Assembly: GCF_000425585.1 (NCBI RefSeq)
Contig: NZ_KE384402.1
Location: 4,204 to 68,203, forward strand
DNA from: Terrimonas ferruginea DSM 30193
GTDB taxonomy: Bacteria; Bacteroidota; Bacteroidia; Chitinophagales; Chitinophagaceae
Reading direction: 5' to 3'
Length of the DNA stretch: 64,000 nucleotides
In this document: one piece after another, positions 57,341 to 64,000 of the stretch
How positions within the stretch are numbered: position 1 is the first letter of the stretch
How the letters are laid out: each line of letters begins with the position of its first letter
The notes under the pieces: generated by a model
Database searches by the model: none
The model's input: only the letters and a program-made list of their open reading frames with translations
What the model was told of the DNA's origin: nothing
Position numbers and translations under genes: made by a program

Positions 57341-58255
57341 TCAGAACAGATCGGGGTAATCGCTGATGATACCCGACACGCCCAACGCTTTCAGCTGACT
57401 GATTTCTTCGCGGGTATTAACCGTCCAGGGAACAATGCGCATCTGCAAGGCATGGCATTCCTCTACCAACTCTTTTGTTACACGTTTATAAGCGGGACTA
57501 TAAATATAGGGGGTAAATCCAAGTGCTTTCAATTGAGCAGTCAGGTCGCGCGGATCGTTGTCTTCGATCAGCATGGCTGTTTTGATCGCGGGATAATGTT
57601 TGTGCAGGTATTGCAAAGTGCGGAAGTCAAATGACTGAATGATCACCTGCTCTTCGATCTGCTTTTCTTTTATAACATTCATCAGCAGCTCTACGAACTC
57701 CGCGGGTTCGGGATGATAAATATTATCGGTAGAAGGCTGCGTTTTGGTTTCGATATTATAGTAGGGAAATGGCCGGCGGCTGACCATCATGTACTGCCGC
57801 ACGCTGTCTATTATATCGGCGAGCAGTGGTTTGGTCGCTTTCATTTTTGCCTGTTGCGGGAAACGCGGGTGCGGACGCATGCCCACATCAAAACGCGCCA
57901 CTTCGGCATAAGGCATTTTGAAAATATTCAGTTGTTTTTCCTCGGCTTCGGTAACCGGTTTGCCGTCGGGATGCGTGCTGATTTCGTGGTTGAAAAAAGG
58001 TTCGTGAGAGAGCACTACCTTTTTATCGGCCGTAATGACCGCATCCATCTCGAGTGTGGTAACGCCGAGGTCGAGGGCGGTGCGGAAGGCGGGCCATGTG
58101 TTTTCCGGTGCCAGGCCGCGTGCGCCGCGATGGCCTTCTGTGTCAAAAGTTTCCGGTTGAGGTGCTATTGGCGGCACGTTTTTACGGCTTATATGACAGG
58201 CTGCGAAAAAGGCAACCACTACGAGGCTATAATTAAAAATTGTTTTGCGTTTCAT
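57341..58255 (-). CDS. Glycerophosphodiester phosphodiesterase lipoprotein
   Basis: 304 residues from MKRKTIFNYSLVVVAFFAACH, a lipoprotein signal with lipobox FAAC. The frame continues upstream to 58321, but that part is translated from a family A array. The GDPD TIM barrel has EGHRGARGLAPENTWPAF (His, Arg, Glu), LEMDAVITADKKVVLSHEPFFNHE (metal and second His), and the C-terminal MRIVPWTVNTREEISQLKALGVSGIISDYPDLF. It cleaves glycerophosphodiesters to glycerol-3-phosphate and alcohol in the envelope. Confidence 0.93.
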   Translation of the reverse strand: MKRKTIFNYSLVVVAFFAACHISRKNVPPIAPQPETFDTEGHRGARGLAPENTWPAFRTALDLGVTTLEMDAVITADKKVVLSHEPFFNHEISTHPDGKPVTEAEEKQLNIFKMPYAEVARFDVGMRPHPRFPQQAKMKATKPLLADIIDSVRQYMMVSRRPFPYYNIETKTQPSTDNIYHPEPAEFVELLMNVIKEKQIEEQVIIQSFDFRTLQYLHKHYPAIKTAMLIEDNDPRDLTAQLKALGFTPYIYSPAYKRVTKELVEECHALQMRIVPWTVNTREEISQLKALGVSGIISDYPDLF

Positions 58256-58264
58256 AAGGGTTAA

Positions 58265-58490
58265 TGTGATAATTTGATGATTTGAAAATTTGACAATAAA
58301 TACAGTCAAACGGCTTTTCAATCAGCAAATTCTCAAACCACGGAACTTCGGGGTCAAATTATCTGCGTTTGAATCTTTCAGGCCGGAAAATTATAAACAT
58401 TTTCGCAGACCGGAAGATGCTATGTATAATTTGACGATTTGATAATGGCTGTTTGACTGACGCATTATCAAATCTTCAAATTTTCAACTC
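58265..58490. repeat. Two nested family A inverted pairs
   Basis: ATTTGATG, ATTTGAAA, ATTTGACA (58271-58296) with a partial inverse AATCAGCAAATTCTCAAACC (58320-58339). A second pair follows: ATTTGACG, ATTTGATA (58429-58446) and an inverse reading, on the minus strand, TTGAAA, ATTTGAAG, ATTTGATA up to the mrp stop codon, which it contains. Between them lies a GGCCGG/CCGG stretch. Confidence 0.7.
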
Positions 58491-59551
58491 AGTTGCTTCA
58501 CCACCTCGCCGGCAAAAGACCTGAATGCTCCTTTCGTCACTTCATCCTCGCTGATCATAATGGGTCGGCCGCGGTCGCCACCTTCGCGGATGCCCTGTAC
58601 CAGCGGGATCTGCCCGAGGAAGGGAAGATCGTATTCGTCGGCCAGGCGCTTGCCGCCTTCTTTGCCGAAAATGTAATATTTATTTTCCGGAAGCTCGGCA
58701 GGTGTGAAGTAGCTCATGTTCTCTACCAGTCCCAATACTTTTACGTTGAGCTGGGCCTGGCCGAACATTGCGATACCTTTTTTGGCATCGGCGAGGGCCA
58801 CGTCCTGCGGGGTGGACACAATCACTGCTCCGGTTACGGGAACGGTCTGCAGCAGGGTCAGGTGAATATCGCCGGTACCGGGCGGCATGTCTATCACGAG
58901 GTAATCGAGATCGCCCCAGTCAACATCGGTGATAAATTGCTTGATAGCACTGCTGGCCATGGGTCCGCGCCATACCACGGCATTCTTTTCATCTACCAGC
59001 AAACCGATGCTCATGAGACGGATACCATATTTTTCGAGGGGAACGATCATTCCTTTCCCGTTTACGTCTTTCATCATCGGGCGCTCGCCGCGCACGCCAA
59101 ACATGATGGGAACGCTGGGACCATAAATATCGGCGTCCATCAATCCGACGGAGGCACCTGTTTCGGCCAGGGCGAGTGCGAGGTTGGCGGCCACCGTGCT
59201 TTTCCCTACACCGCCTTTACCGCTGAAAACGGCGATGGTGTTGCGCACACCACCCAGCACGCGCGGAGGGGCGTCCTGCAATGGTTTGGCAGCAGCGGCC
59301 GGTTTACCGGAAAAATTAACCCGTACCACCACGTTCTTGTCAATCAGGCGGCGGAGTGTGCTGATGCAGGCCATTTTCACCTCATCCCTTATAGTGCCGG
59401 CATTGGTAGCATAATCGAGGGTAAACGAGATATAATATTTCTCCACAACGATATCCCCGACCTTATTAAGCGATACGATATCTTTTCCTTCTGTGGGATC
59501 CTGCACATTACTGAGCGCATCGAGTATCTGTTCCCGGGTAATCTCCGCCAT
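58484..59551 (-). CDS. Mrp/ApbC-type P-loop Fe-S carrier protein
   Basis: 355 residues. The N-terminal MIP18 (DUF59) domain (about 1-90) has QILDALSNVQDPTEGKDIVSLNKV. The ParA/MinD-like ATPase domain (about 100-350) has the deviant Walker A IAVFSGKGGVGKSTVAANLA, GLMDADIYGPSVPIMFG and DYLVIDMPPGTGDIHLTL. These proteins hold and pass on Fe-S clusters. The CxxC motif that bridges a cluster between subunits in ApbC/Nbp35 is missing: the segment reads MSYFTPAELPENKYYIFGKEGG, with Pro-Glu in place of the Cys pair. The stop codon lies in a family A unit. Confidence 0.93.
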   Translation of the reverse strand: MAEITREQILDALSNVQDPTEGKDIVSLNKVGDIVVEKYYISFTLDYATNAGTIRDEVKMACISTLRRLIDKNVVVRVNFSGKPAAAAKPLQDAPPRVLGGVRNTIAVFSGKGGVGKSTVAANLALALAETGASVGLMDADIYGPSVPIMFGVRGERPMMKDVNGKGMIVPLEKYGIRLMSIGLLVDEKNAVVWRGPMASSAIKQFITDVDWGDLDYLVIDMPPGTGDIHLTLLQTVPVTGAVIVSTPQDVALADAKKGIAMFGQAQLNVKVLGLVENMSYFTPAELPENKYYIFGKEGGKRLADEYDLPFLGQIPLVQGIREGGDRGRPIMISEDEVTKGAFRSFAGEVVKQLS

Positions 59552-59622
59552 GTAAGTATTCTTTAAAAAATTGCCGCTGAAGCAGCTATATTAAAACCTA
59601 TGTTAAAAAAGAAATAAGACTG

Positions 59623-59630
59623 CAAAGGTA
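59623..59630 (-). promoter_or_regulatory. -7 box TACCTTTG of mrp
   Basis: TACCTTTG on the minus strand, about 70 bases before the mrp ATG. No TTTG is seen at the standard upstream distance. Confidence 0.4.
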
Positions 59631-59688
59631 AACACACAATCGTCTATTTTGTTGGCTCTTTTCAACAACTTGTACTTATTTTTACTCT

Positions 59689-60327
59689 GTGAAGAAACTT
59701 TTACAATACCTGCTCACTGCTGCTCTCCTGCTTCCGGTTGCTGCCAAAGCCCAATTCGAAACCGTCCGTGATTCCGTGGTCCAGCTTTATGGCGTTGTCA
59801 TGACGGCCGACAGCCTGGAAGGCATCCCGGCTGTAAGCGTTTCAGTTAAAGGCCAGAACCGTGGCACCATTACCAATGCGGATGGTGTATTCTCGATTGT
59901 GGTATTGAAAGGAGATATGGTGGAATTTTCGCACGTAAGTTATAAGACCAAACTCGTTGAAGTGCCCCGGAATATAAAGGGCAATCAATACAGCATGGTG
60001 CAGTTGATGGTGAATGATACCGTTTACCTGCCTGCCACCATCATCAAACCAAGGCCTACCCCCGAGCAATTCGCGAGGGATTTTGTCAATACACCTGTAC
60101 CGGACGATGATATTGAAATTGCGCGACGTAATACCAATGCCGCCGCTCTCCGTGCCCGTATGAACAATACGCCGGGCGATGGCGCAGAAGCCATCAACCA
60201 GCAGTTCAACCGCGTGGCACAACGCGCCCGCTACCAGGGACAGGTACCACCGATGAATATCTTCAACCCGGCTGCCTGGGCCGACTTCATTCAATCCTGG
60301 AAAAGAGGCGATTTCAAACGTAAATAA
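59689..60327 (+). CDS. CarboxypepD_reg-like secreted protein
   Basis: 212 residues with a GTG start at 59689 (VKKLLQYLLTAALLLPVAAKAQ, a signal peptide). A TATTTTTA box ends 4 bases upstream. Residues about 30-110 form a carboxypeptidase-regulatory-like beta sandwich of the type that precedes TonB receptors: LYGVVMTADSLEGIPAVSVSVKGQNRGTITNADGVFSIVVLKGDMVEFSHVSYKT. The C-terminal half is polar, with TPEQFARDFVNTPVPDDDIEIARRN and a closing NPAAWADFIQSWKRGDFKRK. There is no barrel, so it is a stand-alone module of unknown partner. Confidence 0.85.
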   Translation: MKKLLQYLLTAALLLPVAAKAQFETVRDSVVQLYGVVMTADSLEGIPAVSVSVKGQNRGTITNADGVFSIVVLKGDMVEFSHVSYKTKLVEVPRNIKGNQYSMVQLMVNDTVYLPATIIKPRPTPEQFARDFVNTPVPDDDIEIARRNTNAAALRARMNNTPGDGAEAINQQFNRVAQRARYQGQVPPMNIFNPAAWADFIQSWKRGDFKRK

Positions 60328-60346
60328 CCGTTTACGCCGAGATGCT

Positions 60347-60354
60347 TATTTTTG
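60347..60354 (+). promoter_or_regulatory. -7 box TATTTTTG upstream of the 3-hydroxyacyl-CoA dehydrogenase gene
   Basis: An exact TAnnTTTG, 60 bases before the ATG at 60415. Confidence 0.45.
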
Positions 60355-60414
60355 CCGCCATCTGCGCGGCAGAAGCTGTTGCAGTTATTTTTCACCTGAA
60401 AACATTGCGAACAT

Positions 60415-61302
60415 ATGAACGTTTCTGTTATTGGCGCCGGCACCATGGGTAACGGCATTGCGCACGTATTTGCCCAAAACGGTTATAAAGTAAACCTGAT
60501 CGACGTATCGGAAGCGGCCCTGGAAAAAGCCATCGCCACCATTACGCGCAACCTCGACCGCCAGGTAAGCAAGGGTTCCATAACGGAAGAGATCAAACAA
60601 TCGACGCTGCAGAATATCAGCTCGCACAGCAGTCTCGGCGCCATCTCGCATTCGCAACTGGTAGTGGAAGCCGCTACCGAAAACGAAGCCATCAAATTAT
60701 CGATCTTCAAGCAACTCGATGAGATCGCACCCGAAGGATGCATTCTCGCTTCTAATACTTCCTCTATTTCCATTACCAAAATAGCCGCCGTTACCTCCCG
60801 TCCCGAACTGGTGATCGGTATGCATTTTATGAATCCCGTACCGGTGATGAAACTCGTTGAGATCATCAATGGTTACGCCACCGATGCAAAAGTAACCGCC
60901 ACTATTACGGAGCTTAGCAAAAAACTCGGCAAAGTCCCCTGCGTGGTAAACGACTATCCCGGATTTATTGCCAACCGCATCCTGATGCCGATGATCAATG
61001 AAGCCATTTACAGTCTGTACGAAGGTGTGGCAGGCGTGGAAGAAATCGATACGGTGATGAAGCTTGGCATGGCACATCCGATGGGGCCGCTGCAACTGGC
61101 CGATTTCATCGGGCTCGATGTATGTCTTTCTATCCTGCAGGTGTTGCACAACGGATTCGGTAATCCGAAGTATGCACCTTGCCCGTTGCTGGTGAACATG
61201 GTGACGGCACGGAAACTGGGTGTAAAATCAGGAGAAGGATTTTATGTATATACAGCAGGCAGCAAAGACCTCGTGGTGAGTCCGCGCTTTGGCAATCAGT
61301 GA
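60415..61302 (+). CDS. 3-hydroxybutyryl-CoA / 3-hydroxyacyl-CoA dehydrogenase
   Basis: A 295-residue NAD(P)-dependent dehydrogenase. Rossmann motif NVSVIGAGTMGNGIAHVFAQNGYKVNLID. The catalytic His lies in VIGMHFMNPVPVMKLVEII and its Glu partner in VVEAATENEAIKL. It also has CVVNDYPGFIANRILMPMINEAIYSLYEGV and GMAHPMGPLQLADFIGLDVCLSILQVL. It is stand-alone with no enoyl-CoA hydratase fusion. It may serve butyrate-type or fatty-acid beta-oxidation, or phenylacetate breakdown. Neighbours do not decide. The stop codon TGA belongs to a family C unit. Confidence 0.94.
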   Translation: MNVSVIGAGTMGNGIAHVFAQNGYKVNLIDVSEAALEKAIATITRNLDRQVSKGSITEEIKQSTLQNISSHSSLGAISHSQLVVEAATENEAIKLSIFKQLDEIAPEGCILASNTSSISITKIAAVTSRPELVIGMHFMNPVPVMKLVEIINGYATDAKVTATITELSKKLGKVPCVVNDYPGFIANRILMPMINEAIYSLYEGVAGVEEIDTVMKLGMAHPMGPLQLADFIGLDVCLSILQVLHNGFGNPKYAPCPLLVNMVTARKLGVKSGEGFYVYTAGSKDLVVSPRFGNQ

Positions 61303-61405
61303 ATGGTGAATGGTGAATCGTCAATGGTCAATAGTGAATGGTCAATAGTTGTACTTGCCTAAATACGGTTGACTTTTTGAATTTTGACTTTCGGTCCCTG
61401 AGCGT
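61299..61405. repeat. Family C array, then TTTTGAN series and CCCTGAGCGTGTCGAAGGG
   Basis: Units TGAATGG, TGAATGG, TGAATCG, TCAATGG, TCAATAG, TGAATGG, TCAATAG (61300-61349) form an unbroken 7-base period and include the stop codon. Then a series TTTTTGAA, TTTTGAC, and an inverted-repeat segment CCCTGAGCGTGTCGAAGGG (61397-61415). Confidence 0.85.
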
Positions 61406-61425
61406 GTCGAAGGGTTACTTTTGAA

Positions 61426-61866
61426 TTATCCCTGCCATGCCGGCAATGCATTCAGTTCCTGCAAACTGCCGTTTGATTTTTCCCAGGCCTGGGTAGAGGT
61501 GCCGTTAGTGATCACCAGGAAAGTAGCAGGAAGTGTTATATGATAACGTAAAACCTGGTAGTAAGCTTTTTCTCCGGGTTGAATATCGGGTGCCTTGCAC
61601 TCGACCAGCATCCATGGCTGGTGTTGCTGATCATACACCAGGATATCGAAACGCTTGCGAAGTTCACCTACGCGTATTTCTTTTTCCAGGGCAATCAGGG
61701 CAACAGGATAATGCAGTTGTTCGATCAGTACACGGACAAAATTCTGACGCACCCATTCCTCTTCTGTCAGCAGCAACCAGCGCTTGCGGATTCTGTCGAA
61801 GATCATCGGCCGGTCATTCTCGTGCCGTATGCTAAAATCAGGTTCCGGGTAGCTCAGTTTTATCAT
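61426..61866 (-). CDS. Stand-alone type I restriction HsdR N-terminal domain protein
   Basis: 146 residues. The PD-(D/E)xK nuclease-like core is visible: RFDILVYDQQHQPWMLVECKAPD (Asp about 74, ECK about 87-90), then LRYHITLPATFLVITNGTSTQAWE. In true HsdR this domain cuts DNA after translocation. Here no helicase, methylase or specificity gene is adjacent, so it is not a restriction system. Bacteroidota often keep such an orphan, and its role is unknown. Its TATTTTTG box ends 5 bases before the ATG. Confidence 0.85.
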   Translation of the reverse strand: MIKLSYPEPDFSIRHENDRPMIFDRIRKRWLLLTEEEWVRQNFVRVLIEQLHYPVALIALEKEIRVGELRKRFDILVYDQQHQPWMLVECKAPDIQPGEKAYYQVLRYHITLPATFLVITNGTSTQAWEKSNGSLQELNALPAWQG

Positions 61867-61871
61867 TAGTC

Positions 61872-61879
61872 CAAAAATA
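61872..61879 (-). promoter_or_regulatory. -7 box TATTTTTG, 5 nt from the HsdR-N start
   Basis: On the minus strand TATTTTTG, GACTA, ATG. The divergent AMP nucleosidase gene has TAATTTTC (61901-61908) 5 bases before its own ATG, so both starts in this 47-bp gap look almost leaderless. Confidence 0.6.
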
Positions 61880-61913
61880 AAACATTATATTAGCCGAATT
61901 TAATTTTCATAGT

Positions 61914-62684
61914 ATGAAGACAAAAGAAGAGATCGTCAACAACTGGCTTCCGCGCTATACGGGCGAGAAGTTGGAGAACTTTGGAAAATATATTCTCCTG
62001 ACCAACTTCAGTAACTATGTAAAAATGTTTGCCGAATGGAATGGTGTGGAAGTTGTTGGAGAAGGCCGTCCGATGCAGTGTGCCACAGCCGATAATATCA
62101 CGATTATCAATTTCGGCATGGGTAGTCCCGGTGCCGCCACGATCATGGACCTGCTGAGTGCTATCGAGCCCAGCGCCGTATTATTTTTAGGTAAATGCGG
62201 GGGTTTGAAAAAACGCAACAAGATCGGAGATCTTATTCTGCCTATTGCGGCCATCCGCGGTGAAGGTACTTCCAACGACTACTTCCCTGCAGAAGTGCCT
62301 GCCATGCCGGCCTTCGCCCTGCAGAAAGCCGTGTCGACCACCATCCGCGATTATTCCGTAGACTACTGGACAGGAACCGTATATACCACCAACCGCCGTG
62401 TGTGGGAACATGATGCAGAGTTCAAAGAATACCTGCAGCAAATCCGCGCCTACGCGATCGACATGGAGACCGCCACCATTTTCACCGTAGGTTTTTATAA
62501 CAAGATACCTACCGGCGCACTGCTGCTGGTAAGCGATCAGCCAATGGTACCGGAAGGTGTGAAAACAGAAGAAAGTGACAAAAAAGTAACAGGCAGTTAC
62601 GTAGAGACCCATCTGAAAGTCGGCATCGATTCACTGAAACAACTGATTAACGACGGGCTTACGGTACGACATTTGCGTTTTTGA
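61914..62684 (+). CDS. amn: AMP nucleosidase
   Basis: 256 residues hydrolysing AMP to adenine and ribose-5-phosphate. It is the short form, lacking the N-terminal regulatory domain of the 484-residue E. coli Amn. Nucleoside phosphorylase-type fold: ITIINFGMGSPGAATIMDLLSAIEPSAVLFLGKCGGLKKRNKIGDLILPIAAIRGEGTSNDYFP, then the active-site region AYAIDMETATIFTVGFYN and ALLLVSDQPMVPEGVKTEESD, with catalytic Asp in SDQP. A small lipoprotein-like gene follows after 26 bp. Confidence 0.94.
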   Translation: MKTKEEIVNNWLPRYTGEKLENFGKYILLTNFSNYVKMFAEWNGVEVVGEGRPMQCATADNITIINFGMGSPGAATIMDLLSAIEPSAVLFLGKCGGLKKRNKIGDLILPIAAIRGEGTSNDYFPAEVPAMPAFALQKAVSTTIRDYSVDYWTGTVYTTNRRVWEHDAEFKEYLQQIRAYAIDMETATIFTVGFYNKIPTGALLLVSDQPMVPEGVKTEESDKKVTGSYVETHLKVGIDSLKQLINDGLTVRHLRF

Positions 62685-62710
62685 TCGTAACACTTCAAAA
62701 AACACATACC

Positions 62711-63103
62711 ATGAAACTCCTCCTCGTGTTATCTGCTACCCTGGCGCTGACAGCAGGCCAGAAAGGCTGCGGTAAAAAAAAGACGGCCGATCCTGATAAA
62801 GTTTATAAAGGCCGCGTGGAAGTAGCGGGCATCTGTTCCAACATTACCATCAAGGTGCTGGATGAAAAAGTGGATACGGCACTGTTCCAGGCCAATTGGA
62901 CAGACGAGACCACCGGTAAATCCTATACCAATGTATTTGCCCTGGGCAATCCCTGCGGATTTAACAAAGCCAATGCGGCCACCGATGGCGCGAAAGAATT
63001 TTACTTTAAAATAGATACCGCCAAACAACAGGATTGTGCTGTTTGCATGGCTTATTATCCCGTTCCGCAAAAGCGGGTGAACATAAAAATTGTGACGCCC
63101 TGA
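62711..63103 (+). CDS. Small secreted protein, probable lipoprotein
   Basis: 130 residues from MKLLLVLSATLALTAGQKGCGKKK. The in-frame ATG at 62681 overlaps amn and is less likely. A hydrophobic stretch is followed by GQKGC, a weak lipobox, then a basic linker. The domain has GRVEVAGICSNITIKVLDEKVDTALFQANWTDETTGKSYTNVFALGNPCGFNKA and ends with DCAVCMAYYPVPQKRVNIKIVTP. The four later Cys (ICSN, NPCG, DCAVC) could form disulfides. No family is known to me. It lies between amn and the ABC ATPase gene. Confidence 0.78.
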   Translation: MKLLLVLSATLALTAGQKGCGKKKTADPDKVYKGRVEVAGICSNITIKVLDEKVDTALFQANWTDETTGKSYTNVFALGNPCGFNKANAATDGAKEFYFKIDTAKQQDCAVCMAYYPVPQKRVNIKIVTP

Positions 63104-63110
63104 TCATTGC

Positions 63111-64000
63111 ATGAAGCCCTTGCTCGATATACAGGATCTGACCATACATTTTTCCGGTGAGCAGGGAGAAATACCGGCATTGCGCCAGGTTTCGCTGACG
63201 GTCAACCGTGGCGAAATCCTCGCATTAGTTGGTGAATCAGGATCAGGCAAATCCGTAACATCGCTTTCCATTCTTCGTTTGTTGCCCACTCCTCCTGCCC
63301 TCTTTAAACAGGGCCAGATACTTTATTCGCCTGACGGCGAAAAACAAACGGATCTGCTGAAAGAATCTGCCGATGCCATGCAGCAATTGCGCGGCAATCA
63401 TATCAGCATGATCTTCCAGGAACCAATGACCTCGCTCAACCCTGTGTATACCTGCGGGCAGCAGGTAGCGGAAGCCTTGCGCTTACATAAAAATCTTTCC
63501 GCACAGGAAGCACGCGGGCAAACACTTTACTGGTTCGAACGTGTGAAACTTCCGAATCCCGCGGCGATCTACGACCGTTTTCCGCATCAGCTCAGCGGCG
63601 GGCAAAAACAACGGGTGATGATCGCAATGGCGATGTGTTGTCATCCATCACTCCTGATCTGCGATGAGCCTACTACGGCGCTGGATGTGACCGTTCAGAA
63701 AACGATCCTGCAACTGATCCGGGAATTGCAGCAGGAATCGGGCATGGGCGTTATTTTTATTACGCACGATCTTGGCGTGGTGGCGGAAGTAGCCGATCGC
63801 GCGGCCGTGATGTATCGCGGAGAAATTGTAGAAAGCGGCCCGGTGCGCCAATTGTTTACCACCCCTTCTCATCCTTATACACAGGCATTGCTGGCCTGCC
63901 GCCCGGTGAATCATCCCCGGGGTAAACGATTGCCGGTGGTGAGTGATTTTATGGGAAATGAAAAACAGCCGCAACCAATAGTCATTGATAATTCACCCGA
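63111..64000 (+). CDS. Oligopeptide/dipeptide-type ABC transporter ATP-binding protein (runs off window end)
   Basis: The frame is open from ATG at 63111 to the last base (296 codons so far) and starts 7 bp after the previous stop. It has Walker [19 protein letters not shown] (about residue 40), the Q-loop [15 protein letters not shown], signature [18 protein letters not shown] (about 165), Walker [15 protein letters not shown] and the H-loop [16 protein letters not shown]. The C-terminal extension [13 protein letters not shown] is the oligopeptide-permease mark of DppD/OppD. The sequence after it ([19 protein letters not shown]) may lead to a second ATPase domain, as DppD-DppF fusions are common in Bacteroidota. 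That lies outside the window. Confidence 0.93.
   Translation, partial: MKPLLDIQDLTIHFSGEQGEIPALRQVSLTVNRGEILALVGESGSGKSVTSLSILRLLPTPPALFKQGQILYSPDGEKQTDLLKESADAMQQLRGNHISMIFQEPMTSLNPVYTCGQQVAEALRLHKNLSAQEARGQTLYWFERVKLPNPAAIYDRFPHQLSGGQKQRVMIAMAMCCHPSLLICDEPTTALDVTVQKTILQLIRELQQESGMGVIFITHDLGVVAEVADRAAVMYRGEIVESGPVRQLFTTPSHPYTQALLACRPVNHPRGKRLPVVSDFMGNEKQPQPIVIDNSP

Noticed and set aside
58493-59566. 357-codon frame on the plus strand opposite mrp
   Set aside because: Antisense to a complete Mrp protein. No recognisable domain, composition rich in His, Gly and Phe.
61426-61866. Restriction-modification system
   Set aside because: Only the HsdR N-terminal domain is present. No helicase, methylase or specificity subunit adjoins.

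Overview
The window is a chromosomal segment of a Bacteroidota bacterium, most likely a member of the Chitinophagaceae. This rests on T9SS sorting domains, lipoproteins without Shine-Dalgarno sites, TAnnTTTG-type -7 boxes (several with TTTG about 19 bases upstream), DUF4954, DUF4139 and head-GIN proteins, a TonB-dependent receptor behind a TPP riboswitch, and Bacteroidota-style def, mutS, ddl, icd and mrp genes. It is mostly a core-genome region. I see no prophage, insertion sequence, CRISPR array, rRNA or plasmid marker.

Layout. 1-9.4 kb: a T9SS cargo protein and a truncated secreted protein, peptide deformylase, RuvX, a UbiA prenyltransferase, a SpoU RNA methylase, a DUF4139 protein, MutS, a CHRD lipoprotein and a small SET protein. 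9.4-15.1 kb: MgtE, GlmS and DUF4954. 15.1-15.7 kb: a non-coding block with a 187-bp structured sequence in tandem. 15.7-20.1 kb: Der, Era, a membrane protein with an L7/L12-like head, initiator tRNA and a head-GIN protein. 20.2-22.6 kb: TPP riboswitch and its TonB receptor. 22.8-30.8 kb: rhodanese, PASTA and Ddl genes, a ferredoxin divergent from a LuxC-type reductase, an HtrA protease and an alpha-amylase lipoprotein. 30.9-38.2 kb: IspH, a GT35 glucan phosphorylase homologue with an altered cofactor site, then a DtxR/MntR regulator overlapping an NRAMP-UspA fusion, and a Crp/Fnr regulator. 38.3-48.7 kb: Icd, a PrsW-GNAT fusion, an Lrp/AsnC regulator, AhcY, several unknown secreted proteins, an amidohydrolase and a class I glutamine amidotransferase. 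48.7-57.3 kb: PyrF and a 3-hydroxykynurenine/3-hydroxyanthranilate catabolic cluster (KMO, KynU, 2-aminomuconate deaminase, aminomuconic semialdehyde dehydrogenase, SDR, HAO, ACMSD). 57.3-64 kb: GDPD, Mrp, CarboxypepD-like protein, 3-hydroxyacyl-CoA dehydrogenase, an orphan HsdR-N protein, AMP nucleosidase and an oligopeptide-type ABC ATPase that runs off the end.

The most unusual content is between the genes. About eighteen intergenic gaps carry low-complexity arrays of 7- or 8-base units. Each family has a fixed core and one or two variable bases: ATTTGANN, AAGTNNT, TGAATSG and AATGTGNA. Arms are often inverted around a central hairpin, frequently the palindrome GGTTCGTGTATACACGAACC. In at least ten cases the array begins at, or supplies, the stop codon of a neighbouring gene. 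Between convergent genes each arm starts at one of the two stop codons. The 187-bp tandem unit, a triplicated 131-133-bp unit and a 22-bp tandem sit inside the same gaps. I can find no standard feature type that explains them.

A second general feature is that about nine genes have a TAnnTTTG box ending only 4-5 bases before the start codon, so their mRNAs should be leaderless or nearly so.
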